Notes under the pieces: generated by a model | Told to the model about the DNA's origin: nothing | What the model saw: only the letters and a program-made list of their open reading frames with translations | Databases searched by the model: none | Source of the DNA: Nymphaea colorata | Lineage: Eukaryota > Streptophyta > Magnoliopsida > Nymphaeales > Nymphaeaceae | DNA length: 64,000 bases | Assembly (NCBI RefSeq): GCF_008831285.2 | Contig: NC_045147.1 | Span: 10,351,427 to 10,415,426 of the forward strand | Direction: 5' to 3' | Program-made: the position numbers and the translations under genes | Shown: piece by piece, positions 21,701 through 31,858 of the stretch | Layout of the letters: every line of letters begins with the position of its first letter | Position numbering within the stretch: position 1 is the stretch's first letter

Positions 21701-22653
21701 CTTTTGAAAGTTTCATTCTTTTTCTCTACTTAAATTGAAACCTCATTTTCATAAACTTACATATATGTATCTATACATATATATACATATGTATATGTAT
21801 GCATATCTCTCTTTCTTTTAAATCTTTGGTTTTGTGATTTCCAAGATTTCTTTCTCTCTCTCATTCCTTATATTTTCTTATGATCAAGTATCTGATCTCT
21901 TGCATTTTTTTGGACATTTTTCTTCTCCAATATCATTTTCATTTACCGACTTCACTAAGACCAAAACTCAAGTGATGACCCAACGTTGGATTCATGTTTG
22001 ATGGTCTATAACCTCAATCCATTTTCAAAAAAACTTTTCCTTATTATATATGATGACTATAAATGCAAAAATGTTAGATGTATGTTGTGGCATGAATGCT
22101 TTAGATGAATGTTGTGGTAGGAATGAGTCATTTTTCTTCCAGTCATATATTATCAATGCGTCCATGTATTCACCTCCACTTAATATCACAAATGAGCACA
22201 ATCACATCTCTAAAAGAACTTAAGCAAGATGAGATGGAGCTCTAACTAGGTGGTAATCGAATTAGAGCAAAATATCAAACCTACTTAAAGTAAAAGAACA
22301 CTAAAATGACTTCAAAAAGATTTTCCTTGCTTTCCAAATGATATTTACAAAGATTTCCTAACTCTAGTTTTCATCAAAATGTTTCACATTCTCAAGCAAT
22401 TCTTCAAGAACCTTTTCAAAAGTTTGAAACATCAAACTTTCAATATTCTTCCACACCGCATATACAAGATATTTAAGCCAAAATAAAGTGCATCAATAAT
22501 AAACATAGCCCTTGGATTGATTACCCATGGTAAAGGCGCTGGGAACGGTCGATCCTCGTACCGACGAGTGAGTCCCTTTCTTTCTCATTTAAAAAACAAA
22601 ACGCATTTTTCTGGAGTACTCCAAATACCCAAAAACTTTTGGGGATGCAAATA
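18728..22653 (+). mobile_element. 3' LTR of the Tat-type element (full length)
   Basis: Runs from TGTAATCACCC to GGGGATGCAAATA (terminal CA mutated to TA; the 5' copy ends in CA) and is followed by the target duplication GTGGT. It is 3.9 kb, very long for an LTR. It contains a GC-richer U3 segment with 'cgctattgcgcctgg' near 19400, a TATA-like 'tctataaatacccc' near 19618, a CT-rich leader, the five-unit array, and A/T-rich stretches with 'tatatgtgtatatgtgatgg'. No coding capacity is supported; ORFs here are chance. Confidence 0.9.
19930..20850 (+). repeat. Five-unit tandem array inside the 3' LTR
   Basis: Counterpart of the array in the 5' LTR. Cores lie near 19955, 20115, 20376, 20562 and 20774 ('ccatggccaaaggagatag', 'tattttagag', 'caagtgcaccggg'). 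Confidence 0.8.
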
Positions 22654-22658
22654 GTGGT

Positions 22659-23581
22659 GACTGGAAAAGCGGCTGAGAGTATTCAAAATCTCAAAGACTA
22701 TTTAAAGAAAACCTTTGATATAAAGGATCTCGGTAAGTTTAAATATTTTGGTGGCATTGAAGTTGCTTAATCACACAAATGAACTATGCTATGTCAAAGA
22801 AAATATGTTTTCCACATTTTGAAAGAGATTGAAAAAATGGACGTACGACTAGTAGACACACCTATTGAACCAAACTTCAAAATTGGTCCATGTGACAATG
22901 AACCAGAGGTTGTAAAAGAGAAGCTCCAATGACTTGTAGGTAAGTTAATATATCTTTCTGTTATTCAACCTATCTCTTGTGTAGTGAATGTGATTAGCAT
23001 GTACATGAAAAGTCCAAGAGAGTTACACATCAACGCCATTGATCGCATCCTTAAATATGTAAATGGTACTCCATGGCAAGGACTCTAGTACAAAAGAAAT
23101 AAGAGCATTGACATTGTTGGCATTACTAATGTTGATTAGACAGGTGATACCAGAGAGATCCACCACAAAATATTGTGTTTTTGTAGGAGGACTAGTAGCT
23201 TAGAAAAGCAAGAAACAAAGAGTTGTGGCCAAATCTAGAGTAGAGGCAGAGTATCAGGCTATGGCCATACAAGCTAATGAGTTCACATGGACCAAGAACC
23301 TGCTTGAAGAATTGGGCTTCAAGGTTACCAAGCCGATGCATATGTTTTGTGACAACTAGTTTACAATACATATATCTACAAATTCTATATTTCATGAGCG
23401 GACCAAACATATCGAAATTGTTTGCCATTACATTAGAGAGAAAAGCACATCTAAAGAAATTAAAACACCTTACATTAAAGGTTGATCAAGTGGCTGATGT
23501 TTTAAGTTACAAAAATGAAGCTTCAAGTAGCAACAACCAAAGTGGGGATGTCACAATCTATACACCCCACCTGAGGGGGAG
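22659..23581 (+). pseudogene. Copia relic 1: RT end, RNase H and polypurine tract
   Basis: Continues the reading broken at 5457: TGKAAESIQNL, then 'TFDIKDLGKFKYFGGIEVA', 'MKSPRELHINAIDRILKY', KYCVFVGG, 'AKSRVEAEYQAMA' (RNase H with its Glu) and 'RTKHIEIVCHYIREK', the conserved C-terminal motif. Stops interrupt it about every 30-60 residues. 'cacctgagggggagtg' at the end is the polypurine tract. Confidence 0.85.
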
Positions 23582-23596
23582 TGTTAGAAATGCTAC
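23582..23596 (+). mobile_element. Start of the Copia relic 1 3' LTR
   Basis: TGTTAGAAATGCTAC follows the polypurine tract, as expected of a Copia LTR start. It is cut after 15 bp by a Tat-family LTR. The rest of the LTR is not recognised downstream. Confidence 0.6.
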
Positions 23597-24165
23597 TGTT
23601 ATCACCTCAAATTTTTCCAAAAGACCGCATTTTATTTTCACCCAAACAAAATTCTCAATTATTTCAATTTAATTTTTAGATGCAAAATAAATTTGCAACT
23701 ATTTGATCCAAAATAAATCTCTAAACCCTTGTTTGAACCCAAACACAAGATTCAAATTCAAATGCGATATTCAAATACGGAATCCAACTCTTGAATCTAA
23801 ATTAGATCCAAAATCCAAGTTTAGATCTAAATCCAGATTTTCAAACTCAAAATCCAAAATCAAGATCAAAACAATGAAATTTGATTCTATTGAGCGCCAC
23901 ACGCACACGCACAAACCATCCCCTTGTTTTATGTCCCGTCCTCGTGCCAAAAATGTGTTTTTGATCTTAAACCACTCGGTAGAACGCATCAGGGACTCAA
24001 TGAACCCAATCCAGATCTAAAATGAGCTTGGAATCGCACAAAATAGAGTTGGCCCCCCATTTGTAACAAAAAACATTTTTTACACATTTTAAATAAAAAA
24101 TTTGTTTTATGCTTTTTACATAAACAACCTTTATTTATTTATTTATTTTATCTTTTTAAATCATG
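23597..24165 (+). mobile_element. Truncated Tat-family LTR (5' end only)
   Basis: TGTTATCACCTC opens a stretch that aligns with the first 570 bp or so of the LTRs at 18728 and 31859 (shared 'aaattcaaatccaa'-type runs, 'attgagcgc', 'tttatgtc.cgtcctcg', 'aataaaaaat'). Similarity stops near 24165, so the rest of the LTR is lost. It is a third, independent insertion of this LTR family. Confidence 0.75.
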
Positions 24166-25207
24166 GCGCAAGCAACAAAATATGTTATGATTATGATTAT
24201 TTTTTGTGGAATGGACGGTGTTGGCCTGAACCTTGTTAGGTCATACTAGTGCCCGAAATTTCCTGGTGAGTATAGTTAGTGATGAAAATGGCCTTGTTTG
24301 ATAGGAAGCAAAAAAATTTTGTAAAGACTAAAAGCAAAAATTATGAAAATGAAAAGACTCAAAATTACAATTCTTTTCAAAAATTTCAACATCTCCTTTT
24401 CTTTTTTCCCTTTTGGCGTACTTTTGTTGTGTGGACCCAACGGCGCACGCAACTTAAACTCTCCATGGCCGTCATGGTAGAGAAATTGGTGCACGGTTGA
24501 GGAACTTCACGAACTCCATCTGAAAAAAGAGACCAACAGTTTTTAGTTAATGCTCCCCATTTTGTTAGTTATTTGATTTTAACCGCTTTTCATTTGAAGT
24601 TTTTGGAATTCCTGACACGCTATTTTCAGGAGTAGGTTGCATGTTACAGCCCCTAATTAGGGATTGCTCCTACTGATTAAATGCAATGTACCCTCTCCTG
24701 TAAGTAACGAAGGGAAAATATTATTTTTGAAACTTATAAAGCGTAAAAGTTGCATATGTTGTACTTCAAGAAACTAATTGCCCACATATGCACTCTTGCT
24801 GGATTTTTCATTGCCCTTATTTCATTGTCTATCAAACAACAGACAGGAACCAACATGCACAGTGACGGCGTATATAACCAAATGATTAAAAGAAAGTAAA
24901 AAAAACCATCATGACTTTCGGGTTAATATGGTAGTGGCGTGCGCTTGCCGAGCCCGAAATTTTTGTTTATGAGACATTAAGGTTGTGTTTGATAACCTCA
25001 AATGTCTGATGTTGCATTAAATGATGTGCTTTCAAATATTGGATCTTAATGATGTGGATCTTAAGCCTACATTACATGTAGAGAAAAACGCATAGATTTA
25101 AAGTCGCATAGGGGTTCTGACCTTTACTGTAGATCTAAGATCCTAATGATCTCATATCATCATGGATCTTAGATCCGCAGTGACGTATTTTAAACTTGAA
25201 GGGACAT
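24166..25207. other. Unassigned intergenic DNA with one MITE candidate
   Basis: No gene is supported. From 24991, 'gttgtgtttgataacctcaa' resembles the inverted end of a possible MITE near 26600, so a short element may start there. The rest shows no feature I can name. Confidence 0.4.
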
Positions 25208-25519
25208 TTATATATAAATAAATAAAAATGAGTAAGATCTTAATGTATAAATAAAACAATTCATGTGGACTGCTGCGGGAGTAGCCCACATCAGCCCACA
25301 CTTACCTCTGCTACTAGGCACCACTGGAACTTGCTCAAGACATGCACAATCATTCTTTGAAATAACAAATGGGTATCTAATATTTTCACAAAACTCCCAA
25401 GCAACCTCTTTTATATAGTGACTCCCATCATCTATCCAGGACAATCCATCTAACACATGCATATGGATGGCTGATAGAAAAACATGAAGAAAAAAATAAG
25501 AATTAATATTAAAAAACAA
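25208..25519 (-). other. Unrecognised 103-codon open frame
   Basis: The middle part (VLDGLSWIDDGSHYIKEVAW and on) has a protein-like composition with several Trp and Cys, unlike the flanking low-complexity sequence. I do not recognise a family. It lies 340 bp downstream of the lipase fragment on the same strand and shows none of the expected next lipase motifs. It may be a fragment of another gene or chance. Confidence 0.2.
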
Positions 25520-25858
25520 AAATATCCATCTTTTTTTTTCTTTGTTTTTCTTTTAAGTGTCCATCATGACGAATTGCCCTGCAAGGAGGATGGATCCTTA
25601 TTTGTGAGGCCAGTGCTCTCTTGCAACAGCAAGGGTCCATGACAGGTCAATGTCATCTTCTCTCGCAAGGGCAATGGTGATATTTTTTATTTTTTATTTT
25701 TCAGAAAATAATTTCAATATATGAAAAGGTAATTCATAAGTTAACCGCTCATTTTAATTTTTTTTTCTTTTGTAAATATGAGCAGATGTTTGTGACTTCA
25801 TTTGAGGCAACAGCGACGGTTCCACAGATAAAAGAGCAAGATGCAATGAAGGGCTTAC

Positions 25859-27405
25859 CTTCCGTTCGTTGCTGACAACATTACGAATTAAAGCAGCATT
25901 CTCATACGCTATCTTGGCACCTATGATGGAAAGAGATGCCTGAGACATTTTGTCTTCACTCCCCTTGTCGTAGTGACCTACCAAATCCATTCGGCTGTCC
26001 AAGTACCCAAGTACCATCTCCAAATTTGGAAACTCCTTATCCGGGATAACAACTTTTCCTGCACCATTTAGACATGAATGTTAATCTCTCTAGTTTGGCG
26101 TAAAATATGCTATCTACCTCTTAACTAATTCTTAGTTCATTTTTCCTTTTATTATTTCATCTCTCTAGTTTGAATTGTTTGATGTCTGATCAAAATGAAA
26201 GGGATGTAACTTGAGATTCATAGATTAGAGATGCAAGGATTACAAATTCATGGTGTAACTTGTGTATCTATCATTTACAAAATCTGAGATCTCTGCCATG
26301 AAAACAACAAGAAGTGCTTATTTTTTGTTAACTATCAGTTCGATGAAAAAAAATCGATGGTCTTACTTACCCTTCTTAGAAAGATTTATTGTTTGTTTAC
26401 CTCAGACCTGATGTTGAAGACGGTTGGAGATAACTGAGAATCTCGTATCAGAAGATCTGAGGTGAGGCCTCCTCTCATGTGACCTCAAATTTGATGTTTT
26501 AGCCACATATTAACGATAAGAAAATCCAGTGTTTCTTGACTGGGTTGGTCTCACGTAAAAGGTATTTTAGGTGAACCTCAAATCCAAGATATAAAGCTAT
26601 CAAACACAACGGATTATTTTGAAAAATGTAAATTGGACATGAACACAACAAAGGTGTTCAAGTGCCTAAAATTACTAAGTTGGCCCTAACACAAAAGAAG
26701 TTCAAAAAACACACAATCTTGCGACAATTTTACCGGTAAGAGTGCATGGTTCTAGAATTAGTGTCTCAAGACAGACAATCTTGGAAGTAATTGTAGCATC
26801 AATGCAGAGATTGTGTCTCAAGACTTTATTATCTGAAGCAGATTCAATATGTCGGCTCCATCTCGCATCAAGATGGGACTCAGCAGACAGATGCCGCTTC
26901 GAGATTCAACAGATCGTTTGGGCACTGAACTGCATCTACTTCATGAAAGGAAAGAAGCATATCGGATATTAAACTTTTGGATTCTTTTTAATCCTAAGGT
27001 GTTTAACTTCGCTTCATGTACACACACTTTTACAAAACCTGCCAACCTTTCCGGAATTTTGATAGAAATGCATTTCACCAAACAAACAAAGTAAAACAAT
27101 GAAAATGAAGAAGACAAATAAAAGAAAGGAAGAAAACCATGCCAGTTTATACCTCGTAGAAGGTTCCACATGAAACCAAAGAAACCACCATTTTTCGGGA
27201 AAAAGTTGAGAGCAAACTCTACCGCTTCTCCAACGCATGCCAATGGGTCCTTAATGAGCATGAGAAACTTTTGACAGACTATGGAGATGATGAGAAGTCA
27301 ACGCTGAGTGGTTCCATCAGAGCAGCCCCTGAATCCTTTCTTGCTAACATTCTTTTAGAAGAGGAGGTGCAACAAATCCCAAATGTCTCTGTCGTCAATT
27401 GTTGT
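25859..27405 (-). pseudogene. OBL1/TLL1-like triacylglycerol lipase, N-terminal fragment
   Basis: Plant OBL-type lipases are class-3 alpha/beta hydrolases that hydrolyse triacylglycerol at oil bodies. Two exons of the N-terminal half are visible. Exon a (27153-27405) reads DDRDIWDLLHLLF, a stop, 'KNVSKKGFRGCSDGTTQR', a stop, LLIISIVCQKF, then 'DPLACVGEAVEFALNFFPKN' and GGFFGFMWNLLRG. Exon b (25859-26058) reads 'GKVVIPDKEFPNLEMVLGYL', DSRMDL and 'SLSIIGAKIAYENAALIRNV'. Splice sites fit (CGAG/GTATAA, TGCAG/GAAAAG, GGAAG/GTAAGC), and the intron is 1.09 kb. Lesions are TAA at 27355-27357 and TGA at 27298-27300, where relatives have Trp (RRWL). Exon a runs directly into the LTR of Copia relic 2. 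The catalytic exons (GXSXG) are not found downstream. Confidence 0.65.
26390..26612. mobile_element. MITE candidate in the lipase intron
   Basis: The segment runs from 'gtttacctcagacctgatg' to 'aagctatcaaacacaac'. Its right end, inverted, resembles the sequence beginning at 24991 (gttgtgtttgata). Terminal repeats are weak and no target duplication is clear. Confidence 0.25.
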
Positions 27406-28233
27406 TGTTATAGTTGTTCTCCCCAACAACCTTGTTCCAAACTTGTAAAAGACCTCACAAAATGGATATATTCTTGTAAGAACAAATTACCTCTGCAAAA
27501 GAATACTTAGGAAGACAAAAACCAGCCAATTTCAACACTTAATGTTGTCACAAATGCTTTCAAACTTTAAGAATACTTGTATCCAATAATTACACAACTA
27601 ATGGTAGCCTTTTGCGTCAATAAAACAGCCCAAACAAACTAGTTTGGTAGTAGGAAATGCACAAAACTGCTTATACCAAGTTCTAAAATTCCAATTATAA
27701 ATGAACATATTTCAGGAATAAAACAATAGAAAAATGCATACCAAATATGCGGGGAAAAATCTCTAATAATGGGGTAAAAAACCACGGGCAAGGAGACTTT
27801 ATATATCATAGAGGACTAAATACACCAGCAACAATATCTATATTATTTTAAGAAGAGAACACAAGAGAAGAATAACACTCTCTTATATGAATGAAAGAAA
27901 GGACCCCAAAAGAAACAAGAAAGAGATCACCCAATGAAGACTCCCTTCATTCCCTCTTTCTTTCTTGTCTCTTCTCTCTCTTCTAGACCTACTGATCAAC
28001 CCACACCACCTTACTGTGCTTTCTCTTCCTCCTCTTCTTGCCTTCCTCCTCCCTTTCTGGTTTTGGCTGTGAGTGCACAGCATGAGGGAAGCCGCCCACT
28101 TTTCTTTGAAACAAAGGAGAGACGAGTGAGAGAGAGTAGGGCATAGTCTGGTGCCCTTTTAATTTTTCTCCGCTCGCTTACTTAAGTGAGCGGGTGGGTC
28201 GGGTCTTCACGTGAGGCTGGACTCAACCCAACA
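27406..28233 (-). mobile_element. 3' LTR of Copia relic 2
   Basis: On the element strand it begins TGTTGGGTTGAGTCCAGCC and ends CTATAACA. It matches the other LTR throughout, with many substitutions and small indels, which implies an old insertion. The chance ORFs on both strands near 27900-28100 have equivalents in the other LTR. Confidence 0.9.
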
Positions 28234-28256
28234 AACTTTCCCTCCAGCCTCAAGAG
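28234..28256 (-). other. Polypurine tract of Copia relic 2
   Basis: On the element strand 'gaggctggagggaaagtt' precedes the LTR start. This is the usual plus-strand primer position. Confidence 0.7.
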
Positions 28257-28399
28257 AGGGAACCTGGAAAATGAACAAACTTAATGCACTGCCTTAAAGG
28301 CAGTCACCCCAATTAGGTCTCTACACTTGTCATACTTTTCTTTACGTAGAGACTTCGTCATCATATTTGCAGGATTCTTCTCTATATATATCTTCTCTA

Positions 28400-29760
28400 A
28401 CTACATTAGTTTTTGCTCAAACACATCGCCAATCTAATGATATCTAACATCAATGTATTTGGTCCTTGAGTAGAAAACTGAATTCTTCACAAAGTGTATA
28501 GCACTTTGGCTATCATAATACAGCACTAGGTCTTCTGGCTAAAACATGTATCATGAAGAAAACTCTTCATACACAACAACTCTTTACAAGTTTTAGTTGT
28601 TGCAATATATTCTGCCTCTGTAATGGAAATAACAACACACTTCTGCAACCTGAACTGCCATGATACAGCTCTCCCTGCAAAAGTAAAGACATAACCAGAA
28701 AGAGACTTTCTAGAGTTTAAGTCACCTACCATGTTTGCATCAAAAAATCCTTATATCTCTAGGTTAGATTTGCCAAAACATAAATAGTAATTGAAAGTAT
28801 TTTTAAGATACCTTAGGATCTACTTCACTGCTGCCCAATGCTCCTTGCCTGGATTTGATAAAAACCTGCTAACTAGACCAACTACATAAGCCAAATCTAG
28901 GCGTGTACAAGCCATAGCATACATGCGACTCCTTACTGCAGAGGCATATGGTACATTCTTCATCCTTTTTTTCTCATTTGCTAAGGATGGACATTGCTTA
29001 TTTCTCAATTTTAAATGTGTTGTTAAAAGGGTACTTATTGTTCTGGCATATTTCATACTAAACTTGCTAAGTACCTTATCAATATATTTCTCTTTTCACA
29101 ACTACAGTTTATTGACCTTTCTATCATGAACAATCCTCATGCCTAACAATTGTTGTGTTGATCGCAAGTCTTTCATATCAAAGAACTTACTGAGGTCCTT
29201 GTTTAATTGACTAAACAAACGATAGTCATGTCCAACAATAAGCATGTACAACTGTCGTTCGATACTTCATGAGAACTCTCTGATGTGGACACAATGATAT
29301 ACAACTGACGTTGGATACTTTTGATTTATCATAAATGCATCAAATTTTTTTCACTACTACCTAAATGCTTGTTTAAGTCCATATAAAGTCTTCTTTAGCT
29401 TGCAAACCATATATTTCTTCCTAGCAACTACAAAACCTTCTGGTTTTGCCAAGTAGATTTCTTCCTCTAAATCTCCATAAATAAAGCAATTTTTGCATCT
29501 AACTACTCCAACTCTAAGTCTATATATGCCACCAAATAAAGTATTACTTTGATAAATGACATTTTAACTACATGAGAAAATATTTCATCAAAATCAATAC
29601 CTCTTTTCTACTTGAAACCTTTCACCATTAACCGAGCTTTGTATCTTAATTTCCCTTGGCCTTCATTTTTAAGCTTGTAGATTCACTTGTTTTACAACAC
29701 TTTCTTACCTTTTGGTAGCTCTACCAAATCAAAAGTGTGATTCTTATATAGATAATTCAT
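28400..29760 (-). pseudogene. Copia relic 2: reverse transcriptase and RNase H
   Basis: RNase H pieces are 'NSRKSLSGYVFTFAGRAVSW' and 'VVISITEAEYIATT' with the catalytic Glu. The RT end reads 'YAMACTRLDLAYVVGLVSRF' and 'NPGKEHWAAVK', where a TAG at 28820-28822 replaces the Trp of the conserved KWILRYL motif. Upstream pieces in several frames include Copia RT segments such as the LKQ region near 29390. The domain is inactive. Confidence 0.8.
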
Positions 29761-31343
29761 CTTTTCCTGCATAGCTTGAATCTATTCATGCACATCATCT
29801 GGCACTTCTGCATAGGATTCTGACTCTCCACTATATGTAAACATCATATATTTATTATTAGAATATCTAATAGATAGAATTGGTGTTCTTTTACATCTCC
29901 CAAATCACTCTTCAATTGGTTTTGAATGAGGAAGAAGCTCTCCCTCCAACTCATGCTCATAATCAGTTTGAATCTCCAAAGGGCTACCATTTGTATACTG
30001 CTCTTTTGCCTCTGTTTTCTCTTCCTGTACATTTTCATCAGTTATACCATGCTCAGATGAAAGTTCTTTAAGTTTTGCACAGGCTGACTCATGAACACTA
30101 TTAGCATTCACACCTGACCATTTGTCTCATGATTTCTTCAATCGTCTGATCCTCTCTAAAGACAACATCACGATTCATGTACATTTTGTCACTATTTGGA
30201 TCTCATAAACTGTGGTCAAATTCATCATATGCATTGCCAATAAATATTAGAGGAATAACTTTATCATCTGGTTTAGTTTGATGTTCTTTAGGTACATGCA
30301 TGAAAGCTTTATGACCAAAAACTCTAAGGTGGTCATATTTACCTCTTTATCTGACCAAACCCTCTATAGAATATCTCCATCTAGATGTACTGAATGAGAT
30401 CTATTTATCAAATAAACGGCTATGCACATTCCCTTTCTCAAAAAATAACTTAGGAAACTTAGTGCTAGATAGCAAACTTGTAATTTTCTCAACTATAGTT
30501 ATGTTCATTCTTTCTGCAACTCTATTTTGCTACGGAATATAGGGAACTGTTTTTTCACGTCAAAGATCATGCTTAAGACAATAATATTCTCGTAGAGAAG
30601 AAGCTATGTACTTACCACCATTATCTGTACAGAGTCTCTTCATCTTCTTACCTGTCTCACGTTCAACTGCTGCATGAAAAGTCATGAAGATAGTATTTAC
30701 TTTACTTTTATTTTTCATTGTAAAGGTCTACATCTTCTTAGATGCATTATCAAAAAATGTGACAAAATAAGATGTTTCACCTTTAGATGTCATATTTATA
30801 GGACCACAAATATCTAAATAAACCAATAAACCAAATCCAAAACATCTTTAGTTTTTGAAGAGTTTTTTTTTTTAAAGATATTCGATGCAACTTACCAACC
30901 AAACAATGATCACAAGAGATAACTGTGCACCATCTGCCTTTGATAACAAATTCTTCTTAGTGAGAAAATCGATTTCTCTTTGACTCATCTGACCTAGTCT
31001 TTTATTTCACAAATCTGACAAAGTACTATCAGTAACTGCATTTACCTCAACACTACTAATTTGAGACTTCATATCATATAAAGTATCAAATCTGCTACCT
31101 CTAGCCAACACTAATGCCACCTTTGTCAATTTCCAACTAGTATGACTAAAAGAAGTATAATATTCATCTTCACTTAGTTTTCTTGCATAGATGAGATTCA
31201 TTCTAAGATCTGGAGTATATCTCATATCTCTTAAAGTTAATTTGTATCTTGTGCTTGTCTCAGTGCAAATATCTCCTACTCCAATGATGTTCGAAGTGTC
31301 TCTGTTGCCCATGTGAACTACTCCAAAATCACTTGGAGTATAG
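29761..31343 (-). pseudogene. Copia relic 2: integrase, linker and pre-integrase
   Basis: On the minus strand the pre-integrase reads 'DFGVVHMGNRDTSNIIGVGD' (about 31300), then 'YKLTLRDMRYTPDLRMNLIY' and 'ALVLARGSRFDTLYDM'. The integrase core includes 'AAVERETGKKMKRLCTDNGG' near 30640, with the second catalytic Asp intact. Stops and frameshifts break the rest. The order matches Tnt1/Tork Copia elements. Confidence 0.75.
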
Positions 31344-31792
31344 GATAAGAACAAATCTCTACATAGTGTGGCATGATAAGATGCCCCAGTTTCTAATATC
31401 CATGTGGAATCACCATTCTCAATTGTAAGACAATCATTTTCTCGAGATAAAAGGAATACTACCTCATCATCTGAAGCAAATGCAATATATTATTTTAGTT
31501 TCACACTCTGTTGACTCTTCTTTTTTTGTTATTTTTCTTCTTTTCATTTCCTTCATTCAATCTTTTTTTGACAATCTTTACATAATGTGGCATGATAGGA
31601 TGCCTCAGTATATAATATCCATGTAAAATCATTATTCTCAATTATAAGACAATCATTTTCCTGAGATAAAAGAAATACTACCTCATCATCTGAAACAAAT
31701 GCATTGTATTCTTCTAGTTTCACACTCTCTTGACTCTTCTTTTTTGTTCTTTTTCTTATTTTCATTTCCTACAGTCAATCTTTTTTTACCTA
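31344..31792 (-). repeat. Tandem duplication (~225 bp) spanning the protease motif
   Basis: 31344-31570 and 31571-31792 align in direct orientation. Shared tracts include 'gtggcatgata.gatgcc', 'caatcattttc', 'tactacctcatcatctga' and 'agtttcacactct'. Each copy encodes the start of the Copia protease (family W(I/V)LDTGASYHAT); the upstream copy reads WILYTEASYHATLC. A functional polyprotein would have this once, so it is a secondary duplication. Confidence 0.8.
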
Positions 31793-31858
31793 GAATACCA
31801 TAATGAGATCATTTACCTGTCATTTTGGGCTTTGATTTGGACTTAGATTTTGATATGT

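Larger units (their letters stand above)
5458..22653 (+). mobile_element. Tat-type Gypsy LTR retrotransposon inserted in Copia relic 1
   Basis: This 17.2-kb element is flanked by the perfect 5-bp duplication GTGGT (5453-5457 and 22654-22658). Removing it and one GTGGT restores the Copia reading. Order: inverted LTR end (5458-6570), 5'-truncated LTR (6577-9847), primer-binding site, leader, extra ORF, gag, protease, RT, RNase H, second RNase H, integrase, repeat-bearing 3' UTR, full 3' LTR (18728-22653). The second RNase H, the extra ORF before gag and a TGGCGAC-type PBS are typical of the plant Tat/Ogre lineage. Every ORF carries stops, so it is not autonomous now. The left end is anomalous: it is U5 sequence in inverse orientation, not U3. 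Confidence 0.9.

Noticed and set aside
23703-24020. 105-codon open frame with Asn/Lys/Phe periodicity
   Set aside because: It is translation of the 'aaattcaaatcc'-type runs in the truncated LTR. The same runs in the other two LTRs are closed or in other frames.
27883-28146. Arg/Ser-rich open frames on both strands
   Set aside because: They lie inside the Copia relic 2 LTR and have equivalents in the other LTR (36077-36265).
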